From positions 1,302,001 to 1,366,000 of the forward strand of contig NZ_FNVQ01000001.1 of the NCBI RefSeq assembly GCF_900108065.1: a stretch of 64,000 nt of DNA. Direction: 5' to 3'. Below the pieces are notes generated by a model that did no database searches, was not told the origin of the DNA, and saw nothing but the letters and a program-made list of their open reading frames with translations. Shown here one piece after another: positions 45,265 through 54,429 of this stretch. The position numbers and the translations under genes were made by a program. Position 1 is the first letter of the stretch. Each line of letters starts with the position of its first letter. Source of the DNA: Marinobacterium lutimaris. Lineage in GTDB: Bacteria; Pseudomonadota; Gammaproteobacteria; Pseudomonadales; Balneatricaceae.

Positions 45265-46371
45265 TTATGGAGCGCTGTCAGTCGCCGGTTTCTGCTGCGG
45301 GTAGACTGCAGCCCGCCACTCATTAAGCAACAGCCGGCGCTTTTCCGCATCGGTCTGCAGCAACAACTGCAGGCTTAGAGGGATCGGCCTGAAGATGCCG
45401 TGGCTCTTCTCACGCAGGAACGCAAAGGTATCACTGCTGCCCGCTTCACTGATAACCGGGATCAAGCCGGTCTGCTCACCCAGCCTCGCCTGACCTGAGG
45501 TCGACAGCAGGTCATCGAGAAAACGCCGGGCCGCTTCCGGATGCTGCGCCGATTTCGGAATCAACGCGGTGCGCATCAGGACCGAGGTATAGTCCGCGGG
45601 CATCACCGTGGTTATCCAGGGATAGCGGTTTGAGAAGTCGAAGGCGTAGGAACCCACCAGGTTATAGGCGATAAATATCTCCCCCTTAAGCAACGCCTGC
45701 AGTACAGATTCGCTGTCCGGGTAAAGACGTAGGTGAGCATTACCAAAGGTTTCCAGCAGCTGTCCGTAAGTACGCGACTGCCGGCTGTCATGCGCCCAGG
45801 TAAGGTAGCCCAGCCCCACGGTTTCGATATCGGTCATGCCAATTTTGCCATCCACCAGCGGGCCCTTGGCACGGATCAGCTGCAGCAGCTGGTCCCGGCT
45901 TTGCGGCAATTCGGCCCCAGCCAGCAGATCCCGATTGATGACCATAACGATGGGTTCAAAAGCATATGCAAACAGCTCATCGCGCCACTGAGCCCATTCC
46001 GGAAGTTCACGGATAACGTCGGAGCGATAAGGCTGAGCGTAACCGTCGTTCACCAGCTTGAGCTGCTGCTCCATGGCCGAACTCAGGATCAGATCAGGCG
46101 ATGGGATCTCATCATCGGTATCGGCATCTGCATCAAAAGTCACCGGCACCAGCTCATTGCTCATACGCTCGGTATAACTGACGACCAGTCCCTCACGTTC
46201 GGCAAAGGTCTGCAGAAACGGAGCAAACCTGGCAACGGGAGCAACGCCGGAGATAATCAGGTCGGGAGGAGCGTCGACGTTGGCCCGCTTGAATACCTCG
46301 GTGGTAGCGGCCTGCACGCCGCCGATAGCGGCCAGACATAAGCCAAGCAGCAATGAGGTCAGCGCTTTCAA
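45265..46371 (-). CDS. Extracellular solute-binding protein linked to a two-component system
   Basis: A 368-residue periplasmic binding protein of the ABC iron/sulfonate-like class (PgtC-like). The signal peptide is MKALTSLLLGLCLAAIGGVQA. The mature part reads DLIISGVAPVARFAPFLQTF and later VLQALLKGEIFIAYNLVGSY. It overlaps the histidine kinase gene by 4 bp and has no permease gene of its own, so it is probably the ligand sensor of the kinase rather than part of a transporter. This forms a three-gene signal unit (regulator, kinase, receptor). The ligand is likely the same class of compound carried by the neighbouring TRAP system. Confidence 0.82.
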   Translation of the reverse strand: MKALTSLLLGLCLAAIGGVQAATTEVFKRANVDAPPDLIISGVAPVARFAPFLQTFAEREGLVVSYTERMSNELVPVTFDADADTDDEIPSPDLILSSAMEQQLKLVNDGYAQPYRSDVIRELPEWAQWRDELFAYAFEPIVMVINRDLLAGAELPQSRDQLLQLIRAKGPLVDGKIGMTDIETVGLGYLTWAHDSRQSRTYGQLLETFGNAHLRLYPDSESVLQALLKGEIFIAYNLVGSYAFDFSNRYPWITTVMPADYTSVLMRTALIPKSAQHPEAARRFLDDLLSTSGQARLGEQTGLIPVISEAGSSDTFAFLREKSHGIFRPIPLSLQLLLQTDAEKRRLLLNEWRAAVYPQQKPATDSAP

Positions 46372-47774
46372 TGAATGGCCTCCCCGTTGAATCGCACCCG
46401 CACAACCAGACCCTGAGGTTGATTGTCATGCAGCTCCAGTTCGGCTCCATGATACTGAGCCACCTCCCGGGCGATGCTCAGGCCCAGCCCGCTGCCCGGT
46501 TGATCTATATTGCGGCTGCGATAAAAGCGTTCGAAGACACGGGGTTTCTCCTCATCACTGATGCCCGGCCCCTGGTCGCTGACCTCGAGCTCCGCACCGG
46601 CGCCAACCTCTGTCAGGCGAAGTGTCACCAGACTGCCGGCGGGGCTGTACTTGACTGCGTTTTCAACCAGGTTGCGAATCATCTGCTCAAGCGCAAAGGC
46701 GTCTCCGGTGACGCTTACATCCTCGTCGCCCTCGTAAACCAGCTCGACCCCACGATCCAGCCCCCAGATCACCAGTGAACGACATACCTCGGTGGCGATC
46801 TGCCGCAGGGATACCTTCACCCGCGGCTGGCTTTGAAAACGGTGAGTCAGGTTGGCGTGCTGCAGCAGTTGATTGACGGTTCGTGTCAGGCTCTCGCTGC
46901 ACTCCAGCACATGACTCAACTGCCGCTGGCGGATCTCGGGGTCTGGCTCATCCAGGGCGTTCTGCGCCTGGGAGTGCAGCCCCGCCAGCGGCGTACGGAT
47001 CTGATGCGCCGCCTCAGCGGTAAATCGCTTGAGCTGATCCAGAGAGATCTGCAGCTGCGCCATGAAGTAATTAAGGGTGTCGAGCAGTGGCGCTATCTCC
47101 CTAGGCACATCATTTCCCAGGGGCTGTAGATCCGTGGGCGAACGCTCGGCGATAGCATGCTGCAGACGATTAAGCGGTCTTAACACGCGCCAGATTCCCA
47201 GCATCAAAAGCGCGAGCGTGAGCACAAAAAAAAGTGCAACAAACTGCAGGACAAACCAGCCCACTTCATCGGCAAGCGCCTTTCTTGCCTTCAGCGTCTG
47301 GCCAACCACGATGTAAACGGTTTCAGCGTTATCCGCCTCGATCAGCCGCTTGGCGACACCGAGAAAACGCACCATTTCGCCACGGTAATCGACATCGTAA
47401 AGCGTGGGTTGAAACTGCCCTTCCCGGTCGCGCGCTTCAAGCAAAGTATCGAAAGGAACGGAAGGCAGATCCGCGTAGCCGGTCACTATCCGTTTACCAC
47501 TATCGATGATGGCGTAAAAAGCGCGATCCCGCGGTGCCATCGCCAGCATGTCGAATGCCGACGCGGGCAGGTCCGCCACCACACGGCCATCGAGCATATG
47601 GATATTCTCGGAGATCTGCAGCGCGGCGCCGCGCAGCAACCGGTCGTAGGAGAGCCTGGCCGCCCGATCCGCATAAAGGTGTGCAGACCAGAGCGCGGCG
47701 CCACCCACCACAACCAGCACCATGGAGGTCATCAGCAACATCTGGCGACGGATAGAGCCGCGGCGCTCACTCAT
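46368..47774 (-). CDS. TctE-like sensor histidine kinase
   Basis: A 468-residue membrane kinase. First helix at about 13-33 (LLMTSMVLVVVGGAALWSAH), a TctE-type periplasmic sensor of about 130 residues, second helix about 175-195, then the phosphoacceptor His in AEAAHQIRTPLAGLHSQ near 258. ATPase boxes: MIRNLVENAVKYSP (N), VSDQGPGISDEEKPRVFERF (G1/F) and GSGLGLSIAREVA (G2). It phosphorylates the response regulator encoded just upstream (4-bp overlap). It likely reads a carboxylate signal via the binding protein encoded after it. Confidence 0.92.
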   Translation of the reverse strand: MSERRGSIRRQMLLMTSMVLVVVGGAALWSAHLYADRAARLSYDRLLRGAALQISENIHMLDGRVVADLPASAFDMLAMAPRDRAFYAIIDSGKRIVTGYADLPSVPFDTLLEARDREGQFQPTLYDVDYRGEMVRFLGVAKRLIEADNAETVYIVVGQTLKARKALADEVGWFVLQFVALFFVLTLALLMLGIWRVLRPLNRLQHAIAERSPTDLQPLGNDVPREIAPLLDTLNYFMAQLQISLDQLKRFTAEAAHQIRTPLAGLHSQAQNALDEPDPEIRQRQLSHVLECSESLTRTVNQLLQHANLTHRFQSQPRVKVSLRQIATEVCRSLVIWGLDRGVELVYEGDEDVSVTGDAFALEQMIRNLVENAVKYSPAGSLVTLRLTEVGAGAELEVSDQGPGISDEEKPRVFERFYRSRNIDQPGSGLGLSIAREVAQYHGAELELHDNQPQGLVVRVRFNGEAIH

Positions 47775-48439
47775 TTGGATTGTTCTAGCAGGTAACCCAG
47801 ACCGCGAATGGTACGGATCTGGATATCGCTCCCCTGCAGCAGCTTGCGTACACGGGTCACGTAGATCTCAATAACGCTGGGGTTGGGGTGCTCGTCAAAG
47901 CTGTAGATATGCTCCAGCAGCGCCTCTTTACTCCAAACCCTTTTGGGCTCGTTCATAAAGATCTCCAGCAGGCGAAACTCTCGTGATTTCAACTCTACCG
48001 GTTCACCCGCTACGCTGAGGCTGCACGCACGGCGGTCCAGCACCACATTACCGAAGCTGACCTCGTCCCTTGCCTGCCCCTGGTTGCGTCGCAACAGGGC
48101 GCGCATGCGGGCTTCCAGCTCTCCAAAATCGAAAGGTTTGGTCAGGTAGTCATCGGCGCCGGCATCCAGCAGCTGGATGCGATCTTCGATCTGATCGCGG
48201 GCGGTCAACACCAGTACCGGCGTGGTGTCATTCTGCCGACGCAGACTGTTCAGCACCGCTTCGCCGCTGGTACCCGGCAGGTTAAGGTCGAGCAGCACCA
48301 GGTCGTAGGGCTGAAGCTTAATCAGCGAAACGGCTTCGGCACCGCTCCTGGCCAGATCCACGCCCTGCCCGCTGCGCCGCAGGCGCTGGGTAAGCGACTC
48401 TCCCAGAATGATGTCATCTTCTACGACCAGTAAACGCAT
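47771..48439 (-). CDS. TctD-like OmpR-family response regulator
   Basis: A 222-residue regulator. The receiver domain has the acidic pair in LLVVEDDIILG, the phosphorylated Asp in YDLVLLDLNLPGTSGE (about residue 51), and Lys in DDYLTKPFDFGEL. The C-terminal winged helix binds DNA (LKSREFRLLEIFMNEPKRVW and IYVTRVRKLLQGSDI). The ATG at 48,439 fits the family start MRLLVVEDD. First gene of the regulator-kinase-receptor operon. Candidate target: the 11-bp tandem repeat in front of the TAXI receptor gene. Confidence 0.93.
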   Translation of the reverse strand: MRLLVVEDDIILGESLTQRLRRSGQGVDLARSGAEAVSLIKLQPYDLVLLDLNLPGTSGEAVLNSLRRQNDTTPVLVLTARDQIEDRIQLLDAGADDYLTKPFDFGELEARMRALLRRNQGQARDEVSFGNVVLDRRACSLSVAGEPVELKSREFRLLEIFMNEPKRVWSKEALLEHIYSFDEHPNPSVIEIYVTRVRKLLQGSDIQIRTIRGLGYLLEQSK

Positions 48440-48550
48440 GAACCCTGATCCGCCTCGCAACACTGAAGTAGGCGCAGGGTAAGCGAAAGCATTGAAAGGT
48501 TACAAATCCAAAATCCGTCGAGATCATTAGTTTAGCGCGGGATACAACGG

Positions 48551-48577
48551 AAAAAGCCGCCAGACTGGACTGGCGGC
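48551..48577 (-). terminator. Terminator of the phosphatase-like gene
   Basis: GCCGCCAG (48,556-48,563) and CTGGCGGC (48,570-48,577) form an 8-bp GC-rich stem with a 6-nt loop. Read on the minus strand it is followed by TTTTT. It lies 44 bp past the stop of the gene at 48,621. Confidence 0.8.
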
Positions 48578-48620
48578 ACAGAGGCCTCGCGGCTGCGCAA
48601 CGCCGCACTTACTCCCTCTA

Positions 48621-49040
48621 TCAGAGCAGATGCCGCGCCAGGAACATCAGGCGCAGGCGTTCCGCCAGTTCGATCTCGAGATGCTTGATATCTTCATCAT
48701 CGGTAGGTGCCGGCATATCCCATTCAACCACTTCAGTGTCCGTAAAATACTCATCCAGTTTTGCGCCTATAGCGGGCGACGCGTGAGTTTTATCGCTCAG
48801 CACTACGATCAACCCTATCCCTTCAGCCGATAAATCGGCGAGCTCCGCCACCACCTTTGGCGCCGCCCCTGTCAGATTAACTATCGTACTCTCAACCTCG
48901 GGAGTCATTGGCAAGGCGTCCAACCCCGCACAGAAGGCTTCAACCTTCGGTGCTGCAATACTCTCGGCAAGCGCTGCGGCCAAAGGTGCACGTACAGAGT
49001 TGTGACGACAGAAAAACAGGATTCTTAACACGCTGGGCAT
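48621..49040 (-). CDS. Low-molecular-weight phosphatase / ArsC-type protein
   Basis: A 139-residue protein of the low-molecular-weight protein tyrosine phosphatase fold, which also contains thioredoxin-coupled arsenate reductases. The P-loop is LFFCRHNSVRAPLAA (Cys-X5-Arg, about residues 10-16), and the general acid is in VVEWDMPAPTDDED near residue 108. The additional cysteines needed for the arsenate reductase relay are not in the usual places, so phosphatase or arsenate-thiol transferase activity remains open. Single-gene unit with its own terminator. About 200 bp upstream hold short TATGC-rich repeats (49,111-49,155) and nothing else clear. Confidence 0.78.
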   Translation of the reverse strand: MPSVLRILFFCRHNSVRAPLAAALAESIAAPKVEAFCAGLDALPMTPEVESTIVNLTGAAPKVVAELADLSAEGIGLIVVLSDKTHASPAIGAKLDEYFTDTEVVEWDMPAPTDDEDIKHLEIELAERLRLMFLARHLL

Positions 49041-49242
49041 GGTTGACTCTCTTATCGGGAATTTCAGAAAACTACAGTCCGTTTTCCGCCTTACACGCTC
49101 TGGCTGAAGCTATATGCAGCCCTCTATGCGCTTTCTATGCCGCTTTTTATGCGGTCATGCCAGACGCGCTATCAGCTGTTTACTGGCTACGCGTTTCATT
49201 TTCGTGACTGCGCTCAAAACGATGACCGCTATCGCTTAGCCG

Positions 49243-50211
49243 TCAGCCTGGCGTCTGGATAACCAACCGCACCCAGCGCTCGCCAGTGAACTCCACCGGA
49301 AAACCGACCCACTCCCGGAACTCTCTGAGCGTGCAGCTGCCCGTGGCATAACTGCCGTCACCTGCCACGGTCTTGAAAACCAGCCGCTCACGCTCACTGG
49401 CCATATTTTCGGGCCCATCGAGGATCTGGCGGATCGCCCATTTTTCGCCGTACAAGCCATTGCTGTAATAACGCCCCACTTCCAGGCTGATCGGCTCCTG
49501 CCGCGACTGCGCCGCATGCTCAACCGCCAGGTCAAACAGCTGCGCGAGCTCCTCGGAAGTGACATCAACATAGGAGTCGAGCTTTTCCATCGCTGCGGCC
49601 AGATCTTCATGTGTCAGCATGCTGCTCTGCCGATCCATCACCGGTACACCGGCATTCGCGGGCCGCCGCGCCAAGACCGCCGGATAACGGCGCCAGTGGA
49701 ACAGCGCGTTAAACAGCACCGCGACGCTGAGCATGCAGATTAGGTTCAAAAGCACCGGCGTAAACAGGTAAGCGTATCCGAGCGCGTGAACCGACTCCCC
49801 GCCTACGACTGCGGTCAACGCTGTTGCGCCACCCGGTGGATGGATACAGCGCAGATAGTGCATCGCGGCGACAGCCAGGCCCACCGCCAGCGCCGGCGTC
49901 ATTGGATGATCCGGTAACAAAATCTGACAGCTGACGCCGATGGCACCAGAAACCAGGTGACCTACCAAAACCGCCCAGGGTTGAGACAAGGCGCCATGGG
50001 GTACGGCAAATAGCAGTACCGCAGTAGCTCCCATGGACGCGACCATCAACGCGCCGCTGTGCGATTCGAGGTACCAGTGGGAGATGTAATAAACCAGCAC
50101 GATACTGAGCATGGCGCCAAGACCGGAGATCAACTTCTCCGTATGACTGGTGTTGTTGTCGCCAAGACCCAGAAGGGCTCTCAGGCTCCATTCATTTCGC
50201 TCAGACTTCAC
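49243..50211 (-). CDS. HPP-family membrane protein
   Basis: A 322-residue protein. The N-terminal 170 residues are the HPP domain with four to five helices and the name-giving motif YLRCIHPPGGATALTAVVGG near residue 120. Related proteins have been linked to nitrite transport in plants and cyanobacteria. The C-terminal 140 residues form a soluble domain without a clear family assignment. The start overlaps the end of norR by 11 bp, so it is expressed with the nitric-oxide regulator. A role in moving or sensing nitrogen oxides is therefore a reasonable guess. Confidence 0.85.
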   Translation of the reverse strand: MKSERNEWSLRALLGLGDNNTSHTEKLISGLGAMLSIVLVYYISHWYLESHSGALMVASMGATAVLLFAVPHGALSQPWAVLVGHLVSGAIGVSCQILLPDHPMTPALAVGLAVAAMHYLRCIHPPGGATALTAVVGGESVHALGYAYLFTPVLLNLICMLSVAVLFNALFHWRRYPAVLARRPANAGVPVMDRQSSMLTHEDLAAAMEKLDSYVDVTSEELAQLFDLAVEHAAQSRQEPISLEVGRYYSNGLYGEKWAIRQILDGPENMASERERLVFKTVAGDGSYATGSCTLREFREWVGFPVEFTGERWVRLVIQTPG

Positions 50212-51784
50212 GCTTCATCTTCTCCACATCGATACCCAGTCGTTTCATCAGCCGGTTAAAGTTGCCGGGGTCCAGCCCCAGTACCTTGGCTGTCGCCGTT
50301 CGGTTGTATGCTTTGTCACGCAGAGCCCTGGTGATCAGCTCGCTCTGAAAGCGATCCGTGGCCTCGCGCAGATTCTGCTGTTCTCCCAACACAGCGGTTT
50401 GCATTGGAATCACGCCCTCGCTCCCGGCGCTTTCGCTGAACTCATCCGCAGCCGGCAACGCCAACAGATCGGCACCCAGGGATAGCACGCCGCCGGTCTG
50501 ACGACGGGTTGCGGAAAGACGCAACACCGCCCGACTTATAAGGTGCTCAAGCTCGCGCACATTTCCCGGCCAGCTGTAACCGAGCAGTGCGGTGCGCGCA
50601 CTTTGTGCCAGACGCAGAGAGCCAAGCCCGAGCTTGCGCCGGTTAAACTCCAGAAAGTGCCCCGCCAGCAGCAGAATATCCCGGCCCCGCTCGCGCAGTG
50701 GCGGTACCTGAACCGGATACACACTGAGACGATGGTAGAGATCGGCACGAAAACGACCGCTGGCGACTTCCTGTTTGAGATCGCGATTGGTCGCGGCAAC
50801 AACCCGCACATCAACCTGGTGATAGCTATCGCTACCAAGACGTTGCACCTCGCCCGCCTGCAGGGCTCGAAGCAGTTTGGGCTGCATCGCCAGCGGCAGT
50901 TCGCCGACCTCATCGAGGAACAGCGTGCCGCCATCGGCCAGTTCAAACTTTCCGGTTCTGGCCCCCGTGGCACCAGAAAACGCGCCCCTGGTGTGACCAA
51001 AGAGTTCACTTTCGATCAGGCTTTCCGGCAAGGCCGCGCAGTTCACATAGACCAACGGCGCCTCCGCCCTGGCCGAGCCCGCATGCAGATGGCGGGCGAC
51101 CAGCTCTTTACCCGTCCCGGTTTCACCGCTGATCAGCACCGCCAGATCGGAATTCGCCACCAGGTCCAGTTCGTCAAGCAGCGCTTTGATCGCCAGGCTC
51201 TCACCAACCATTTCGCTGCGTCCGATATCGGCTGCCAGCAGGCGGGCCACCTCGTTCTCTTTGCGAACCTGCACCTCCAGTGACTGGATCAGCGCGGCTA
51301 CGCGGATCGATGCTTCCGCCAAACGCACAAAGGCTCTGAGTTCCAGCGGATCGATCCTGTCGAAAACACCGGGACTCAGGGAATCCAGCGTCAAAACACC
51401 CCAGGGCTGATCGTCGATATACAGCGCCACGCCCATGCAGTCGTGCACATGCAGCGTCGTATTGGGCGCATCGATCAAGCCATCGTAGGGATCCGGCAGC
51501 TCCGAATCCGCCTCAAAGCGAACCAATTCGCGACTTAGCAGGATACGCGCCAGACGTGGGTGCTCTTCCACCATAAAAGAGCGCCCCAGCGTATCTTCCG
51601 ACAAACCACTGATAGCGAGCGGATGCAGCACCGAACCACGCAGTTGCAGCAGCGCTACGGCATCACAGGGAAAAAGTTGATCTATCGACGCTAACAAACG
51701 CTGAAAACGTGTTTCAGCAGGCATTTGTTGCGACAGGTCGGCGACAATGGAAATCATCGACTCGGCTACAGAAAATGATGTCAT
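50201..51784 (-). CDS. norR: NorR, nitric-oxide-responsive sigma-54 activator
   Basis: A 527-residue regulator. The N-terminal GAF domain (about 20-165) senses NO through non-haem iron in this family. The AAA+ domain starts near 190, with Walker [18 protein letters not shown], the sigma-54 contact loop GAFSGA (in [16 protein letters not shown]; most NorR proteins have GAFTGA) and Walker [17 protein letters not shown]. The C-terminal Fis-type HTH ends in [20 protein letters not shown]. The ATG at 51,784 is preferred to one four codons upstream. Divergent from hmp, with three NorR-type sites between them. The Thr-to-Ser change in the loop is conservative and usually tolerated. Confidence 0.93.
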   Translation of the reverse strand: MTSFSVAESMISIVADLSQQMPAETRFQRLLASIDQLFPCDAVALLQLRGSVLHPLAISGLSEDTLGRSFMVEEHPRLARILLSRELVRFEADSELPDPYDGLIDAPNTTLHVHDCMGVALYIDDQPWGVLTLDSLSPGVFDRIDPLELRAFVRLAEASIRVAALIQSLEVQVRKENEVARLLAADIGRSEMVGESLAIKALLDELDLVANSDLAVLISGETGTGKELVARHLHAGSARAEAPLVYVNCAALPESLIESELFGHTRGAFSGATGARTGKFELADGGTLFLDEVGELPLAMQPKLLRALQAGEVQRLGSDSYHQVDVRVVAATNRDLKQEVASGRFRADLYHRLSVYPVQVPPLRERGRDILLLAGHFLEFNRRKLGLGSLRLAQSARTALLGYSWPGNVRELEHLISRAVLRLSATRRQTGGVLSLGADLLALPAADEFSESAGSEGVIPMQTAVLGEQQNLREATDRFQSELITRALRDKAYNRTATAKVLGLDPGNFNRLMKRLGIDVEKMKREV

Positions 51785-51799
51785 TACGACTTCCATATT

Positions 51800-51866
51800 G
51801 TTCTTTTAACAATTTTTTTAACAAGTCATATCAACAATATATTCATAAGATGCGCGTGATATCAAT
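51800..51866. promoter_or_regulatory. Three NorR enhancer sites upstream of hmp
   Basis: The NorR core GT-N7-AC is found at 51,800-51,810 (GTTCTTTTAAC, inside a larger dyad ATTGTTCTTTTAACAAT) and at 51,825-51,835 (GTCATATCAAC). A near match, GTGATATCAAT, is at 51,856-51,866. E. coli NorR also uses three sites. They precede the sigma-54 promoter by 12-78 bp. Confidence 0.75.
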
Positions 51867-51877
51867 GAATGAAAAGC

Positions 51878-51893
51878 TGGCACGATATCCGCT
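51878..51893 (+). promoter_or_regulatory. Sigma-54 promoter of hmp
   Basis: TGGCAC-N5-CCGC matches the -24/-12 consensus TGGCAC-N5-TTGC at the essential GG and GC. It lies 55 bp before the hmp start and downstream of the three NorR sites. Confidence 0.75.
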
Positions 51894-51947
51894 ATCTAGC
51901 CTCTGACCGACAACGGCCTCAGTGCCTTATACCCTCAGGAGAGATCT

Positions 51948-53135
51948 ATGCTGTCAGAGCAGTCCAGAGCGATCATCGACGCCACGCTACCGGCGGTGAA
52001 AGAAAACGCGCGCAACATCACCGAGGTGTTCTACCCACTGATGTTCCAGCGCTACCCTCAGGTCAAAGCCTATTTCAATGAAGCCCACCAGGCTCAGGGC
52101 ACACAGCGCCAGGCCCTGGCCAATGCCGTGGTCGCCTACGCCAGTAATCTGGACCGGCTGGAACTGCTCGGTGACGCGGTCTCGCTGATCGTGCATAAGC
52201 ACGCCTCCCTGAACATTCTGCCGGAGCACTACCCCATCGTCGGCGAATGTCTGCTGGCGGCGATCAAAGAAGTGTTTGGCGATGTAGCCACCGATGAGGT
52301 ACTCAACGCCTGGGGCGAGGCCTACCAGCAGCTGGCAGATATTCTTATCGGTGCCGAAGAGAGTGTTTACCGGGCTAATGAACAGCAGCCGGGTGGCTGG
52401 CGTGGCGAGCGCAAATTCCGTCTGATCAGAAAAGAAAAGGAGAGCGAGGTGATCACCTCTTTCTACTTTGAAGCCGCCAACGGCGATGCCATCGCCTCCT
52501 TCAAACCGGGCCAGTACATCACCCTGATTCTCGAGATCGACGGTGAAACCACCCGCCGTAACTACTCCCTGTCCGACAGTCCGGACCGGCCCCATTACCG
52601 CATCAGCGTTAAACGCGAAGCGGATGGCCGTGTTTCCAACCACCTTCACGACAACCTCAATATCGGCGATTGCGTTCGCCTGACGCCACCCTGCGGCGAC
52701 TTTGTGCTCAGCGACAGTGACAAGCCGCTGGTGCTGCTGTCCGGCGGTGTTGGCCTTACGCCGACAATGAGCATGCTGCGCCCGGCTTTGAACTCCGGCC
52801 GCGAGGTGCATTTCATTCACGGCGCGCTGAACAGTGCCACCCATGCGTTCAAGAGTGCAGTGGATCAGCTGGGTGAAGAGTTCGATAACCTGCGGATCAG
52901 TTACTGCTACAGCGAACCGCTGCCGCAAGACCGGGAGATAGCGACCGGACTGCTCGATCAGGCCCGGCTCCAGTCGCTGCTGCCGCTGGAACAAGACCCG
53001 GATATTTACTTCCTCGGGCCACGCCCGTTTATGCAGTCCTGTTACCGCAGCCTCAGTGCACTATGCGTTCCGGCGGAACGAATGCGTTACGAGTTTTTCG
53101 GCCCGCTGGAAACGTTTGACGCCCCCGCCTTCTGA
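51948..53135 (+). CDS. hmp: Flavohemoprotein Hmp (nitric oxide dioxygenase)
   Basis: A 395-residue three-domain enzyme that turns NO into nitrate with O2 and NAD(P)H in the cytoplasm. Globin domain, residues 1-137: haem-binding His in VHKHASLNILPEHYPIVGE (about 85). FAD domain, about 150-255: RNYSLSDSP motif near 205. NAD-binding domain, 260-395: LLSGGVGLTPTMSML and YFLGPRPFMQSC. Length matches E. coli Hmp (396). AGGAGAG precedes the ATG. Controlled by NorR and sigma-54, as the intergenic sites show, instead of NsrR. Confidence 0.97.
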   Translation: MLSEQSRAIIDATLPAVKENARNITEVFYPLMFQRYPQVKAYFNEAHQAQGTQRQALANAVVAYASNLDRLELLGDAVSLIVHKHASLNILPEHYPIVGECLLAAIKEVFGDVATDEVLNAWGEAYQQLADILIGAEESVYRANEQQPGGWRGERKFRLIRKEKESEVITSFYFEAANGDAIASFKPGQYITLILEIDGETTRRNYSLSDSPDRPHYRISVKREADGRVSNHLHDNLNIGDCVRLTPPCGDFVLSDSDKPLVLLSGGVGLTPTMSMLRPALNSGREVHFIHGALNSATHAFKSAVDQLGEEFDNLRISYCYSEPLPQDREIATGLLDQARLQSLLPLEQDPDIYFLGPRPFMQSCYRSLSALCVPAERMRYEFFGPLETFDAPAF

Positions 53136-53333
53136 TAACCAACCGAGGTCCAGTGAGTCCTCAGCCGGTGGCGCCGCTGCCAGCGTTAAAAATTATTCGC
53201 TGCGCCGCCGGCATGGTTCATTCTATTGCCCAATCCAATACCCACACAGAGCCTCTTCTCCCTGCCGCTACAGCGCTGGGTTTTATCCGTGGTACATTTA
53301 GCGGCAACAACAGTGCCTCAACGAGGTCACAGC

Positions 53334-53585
53334 ATGCAGATTGTCTACCAGGCGCAGGATATCGCCGAAGCCCATATTGTCGCCGGGATGCTTCGCGCCA
53401 GCGGCATTCAAGCCCATGTGGCCGGGCATTATCTGCAGGGCGCTTTTGGCGAAGTCGGCACCTTCAACCTGGCTCAGGTGAAAGTGGACGAGCGCGACTT
53501 CCTCGACGCCCGCATACTGATCGATGAATACGAACACAACAACCGCGATCATAACGACAGCAATGAGGAGCCGTATGGATCTTAA
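53334..53585 (+). CDS. DUF2007-type small protein
   Basis: An 83-residue cytoplasmic protein. MQIVYQAQDIAEAHIVAGML and RASGIQAHVAGHYLQGAFGE fit the DUF2007 'putative signal transducing' domain (ferredoxin-like alpha/beta fold), which resembles the PII-like DUF2007 proteins often found next to housekeeping genes. The ATG at 53,334 has AACGAGG ahead of it; a longer open frame upstream adds no family sequence. The last 11 bp overlap the SDR gene. Function unknown. Confidence 0.8.
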   Translation: MQIVYQAQDIAEAHIVAGMLRASGIQAHVAGHYLQGAFGEVGTFNLAQVKVDERDFLDARILIDEYEHNNRDHNDSNEEPYGS

Positions 53586-54366
53586 TCTCAAGGGTAAGGT
53601 GGTCATGGTTGCCGCCGCCAGCAAGGGCATGGGTTACGCCACCGCACTGGAATGCGCACGCGAAGGCGCCATCGTTTCTATGGCAAGCCGCGACAAGGAC
53701 GCTATCGAAGCCGCCGCCGAAGCGATCCGTCAGGAGACCGGCGCCCAGGTAAAAGCCTACGCCTTTGATGCGAAAGACAGCGCCAGCATTGCCCATTGGG
53801 CCGAAGCCACCCTGAACGAGCTGGGTCCCGTTAAAGGCCTGCTGGTCAACGCCGGCGGCCCGCCCACCGGCCAGTTCGACAGCTTCAGCGATGATGACTG
53901 GCAGGACGCCTTTGAGCTGACGCTGATGAGTTCGGTGCGGATGATACGTGCGGTTCTGCCGAGCATGCGCGAATCCGGCGGCGGCTCGATTCTGGCGATC
54001 ACCTCCTCTTCGGTGAAAGAGCCGATCGATATCCTGCTGCTCTCCAACGTGATGCGTTCCGGCGTGACCTCGCTGTTCAAGTCTCTGTCACAGCAGTTGG
54101 GTCCGGACAATATCCGCTTTAACACCATGATCCCCGGTAAGATCGATACCGACCGCCTGCGCGGCACGATCAAGGCGCAATCCGCCAAGCGTGGAATTTC
54201 CGAGGAGGAGCTGAGCAAAGAGATGTCAGCGACCCTGCCGCTGCAGCGCTTTGGTAGCGCCGAAGACGCCGGCAAGGCCTGCGCATTCCTGCTCTCTGAC
54301 GCATCCAGCTATATCACCGGCGTATCGCTCGCCGTGGATGGCGGCCTGATCAAGACCGTCTGGTAA
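53575..54366 (+). CDS. Short-chain dehydrogenase/reductase
   Basis: A 263-residue SDR-family oxidoreductase. The nucleotide-binding site is VVMVAAASKGMGYATALE (family TGxxxGxG; here AASKGMG), followed by LLVNAGGPPTGQFD. The usual Tyr-X3-Lys catalytic pair is not seen in the expected place (PIDILLLSNVMRSGVTSLFK has Ser/Asn/Arg there). Proteins of this 'SDR with AAASKGMG' type resemble 3-oxoacyl-ACP reductase-like enzymes lacking the classical Tyr. The ATG at 53,575 follows GAGGAG. Substrate unknown; activity may differ from typical SDRs. Confidence 0.85.
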   Translation: MDLNLKGKVVMVAAASKGMGYATALECAREGAIVSMASRDKDAIEAAAEAIRQETGAQVKAYAFDAKDSASIAHWAEATLNELGPVKGLLVNAGGPPTGQFDSFSDDDWQDAFELTLMSSVRMIRAVLPSMRESGGGSILAITSSSVKEPIDILLLSNVMRSGVTSLFKSLSQQLGPDNIRFNTMIPGKIDTDRLRGTIKAQSAKRGISEEELSKEMSATLPLQRFGSAEDAGKACAFLLSDASSYITGVSLAVDGGLIKTVW

Positions 54367-54429
54367 GCCCGCAAGCAGCATGGAGACTTCCGTGCTGCTT
54401 CTTCCCTGCGCTTCACACCGCTGAATTCT

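Noticed and set aside
49111-49155. Short TATGC-rich repeats upstream of the phosphatase-like gene.
   Set aside because: Too short and irregular to assign as operator, repeat family or hairpin.
51987-52994. A 335-codon antisense frame across hmp.
   Set aside because: All three Hmp domains are intact on the plus strand; no motif is visible in the antisense product.
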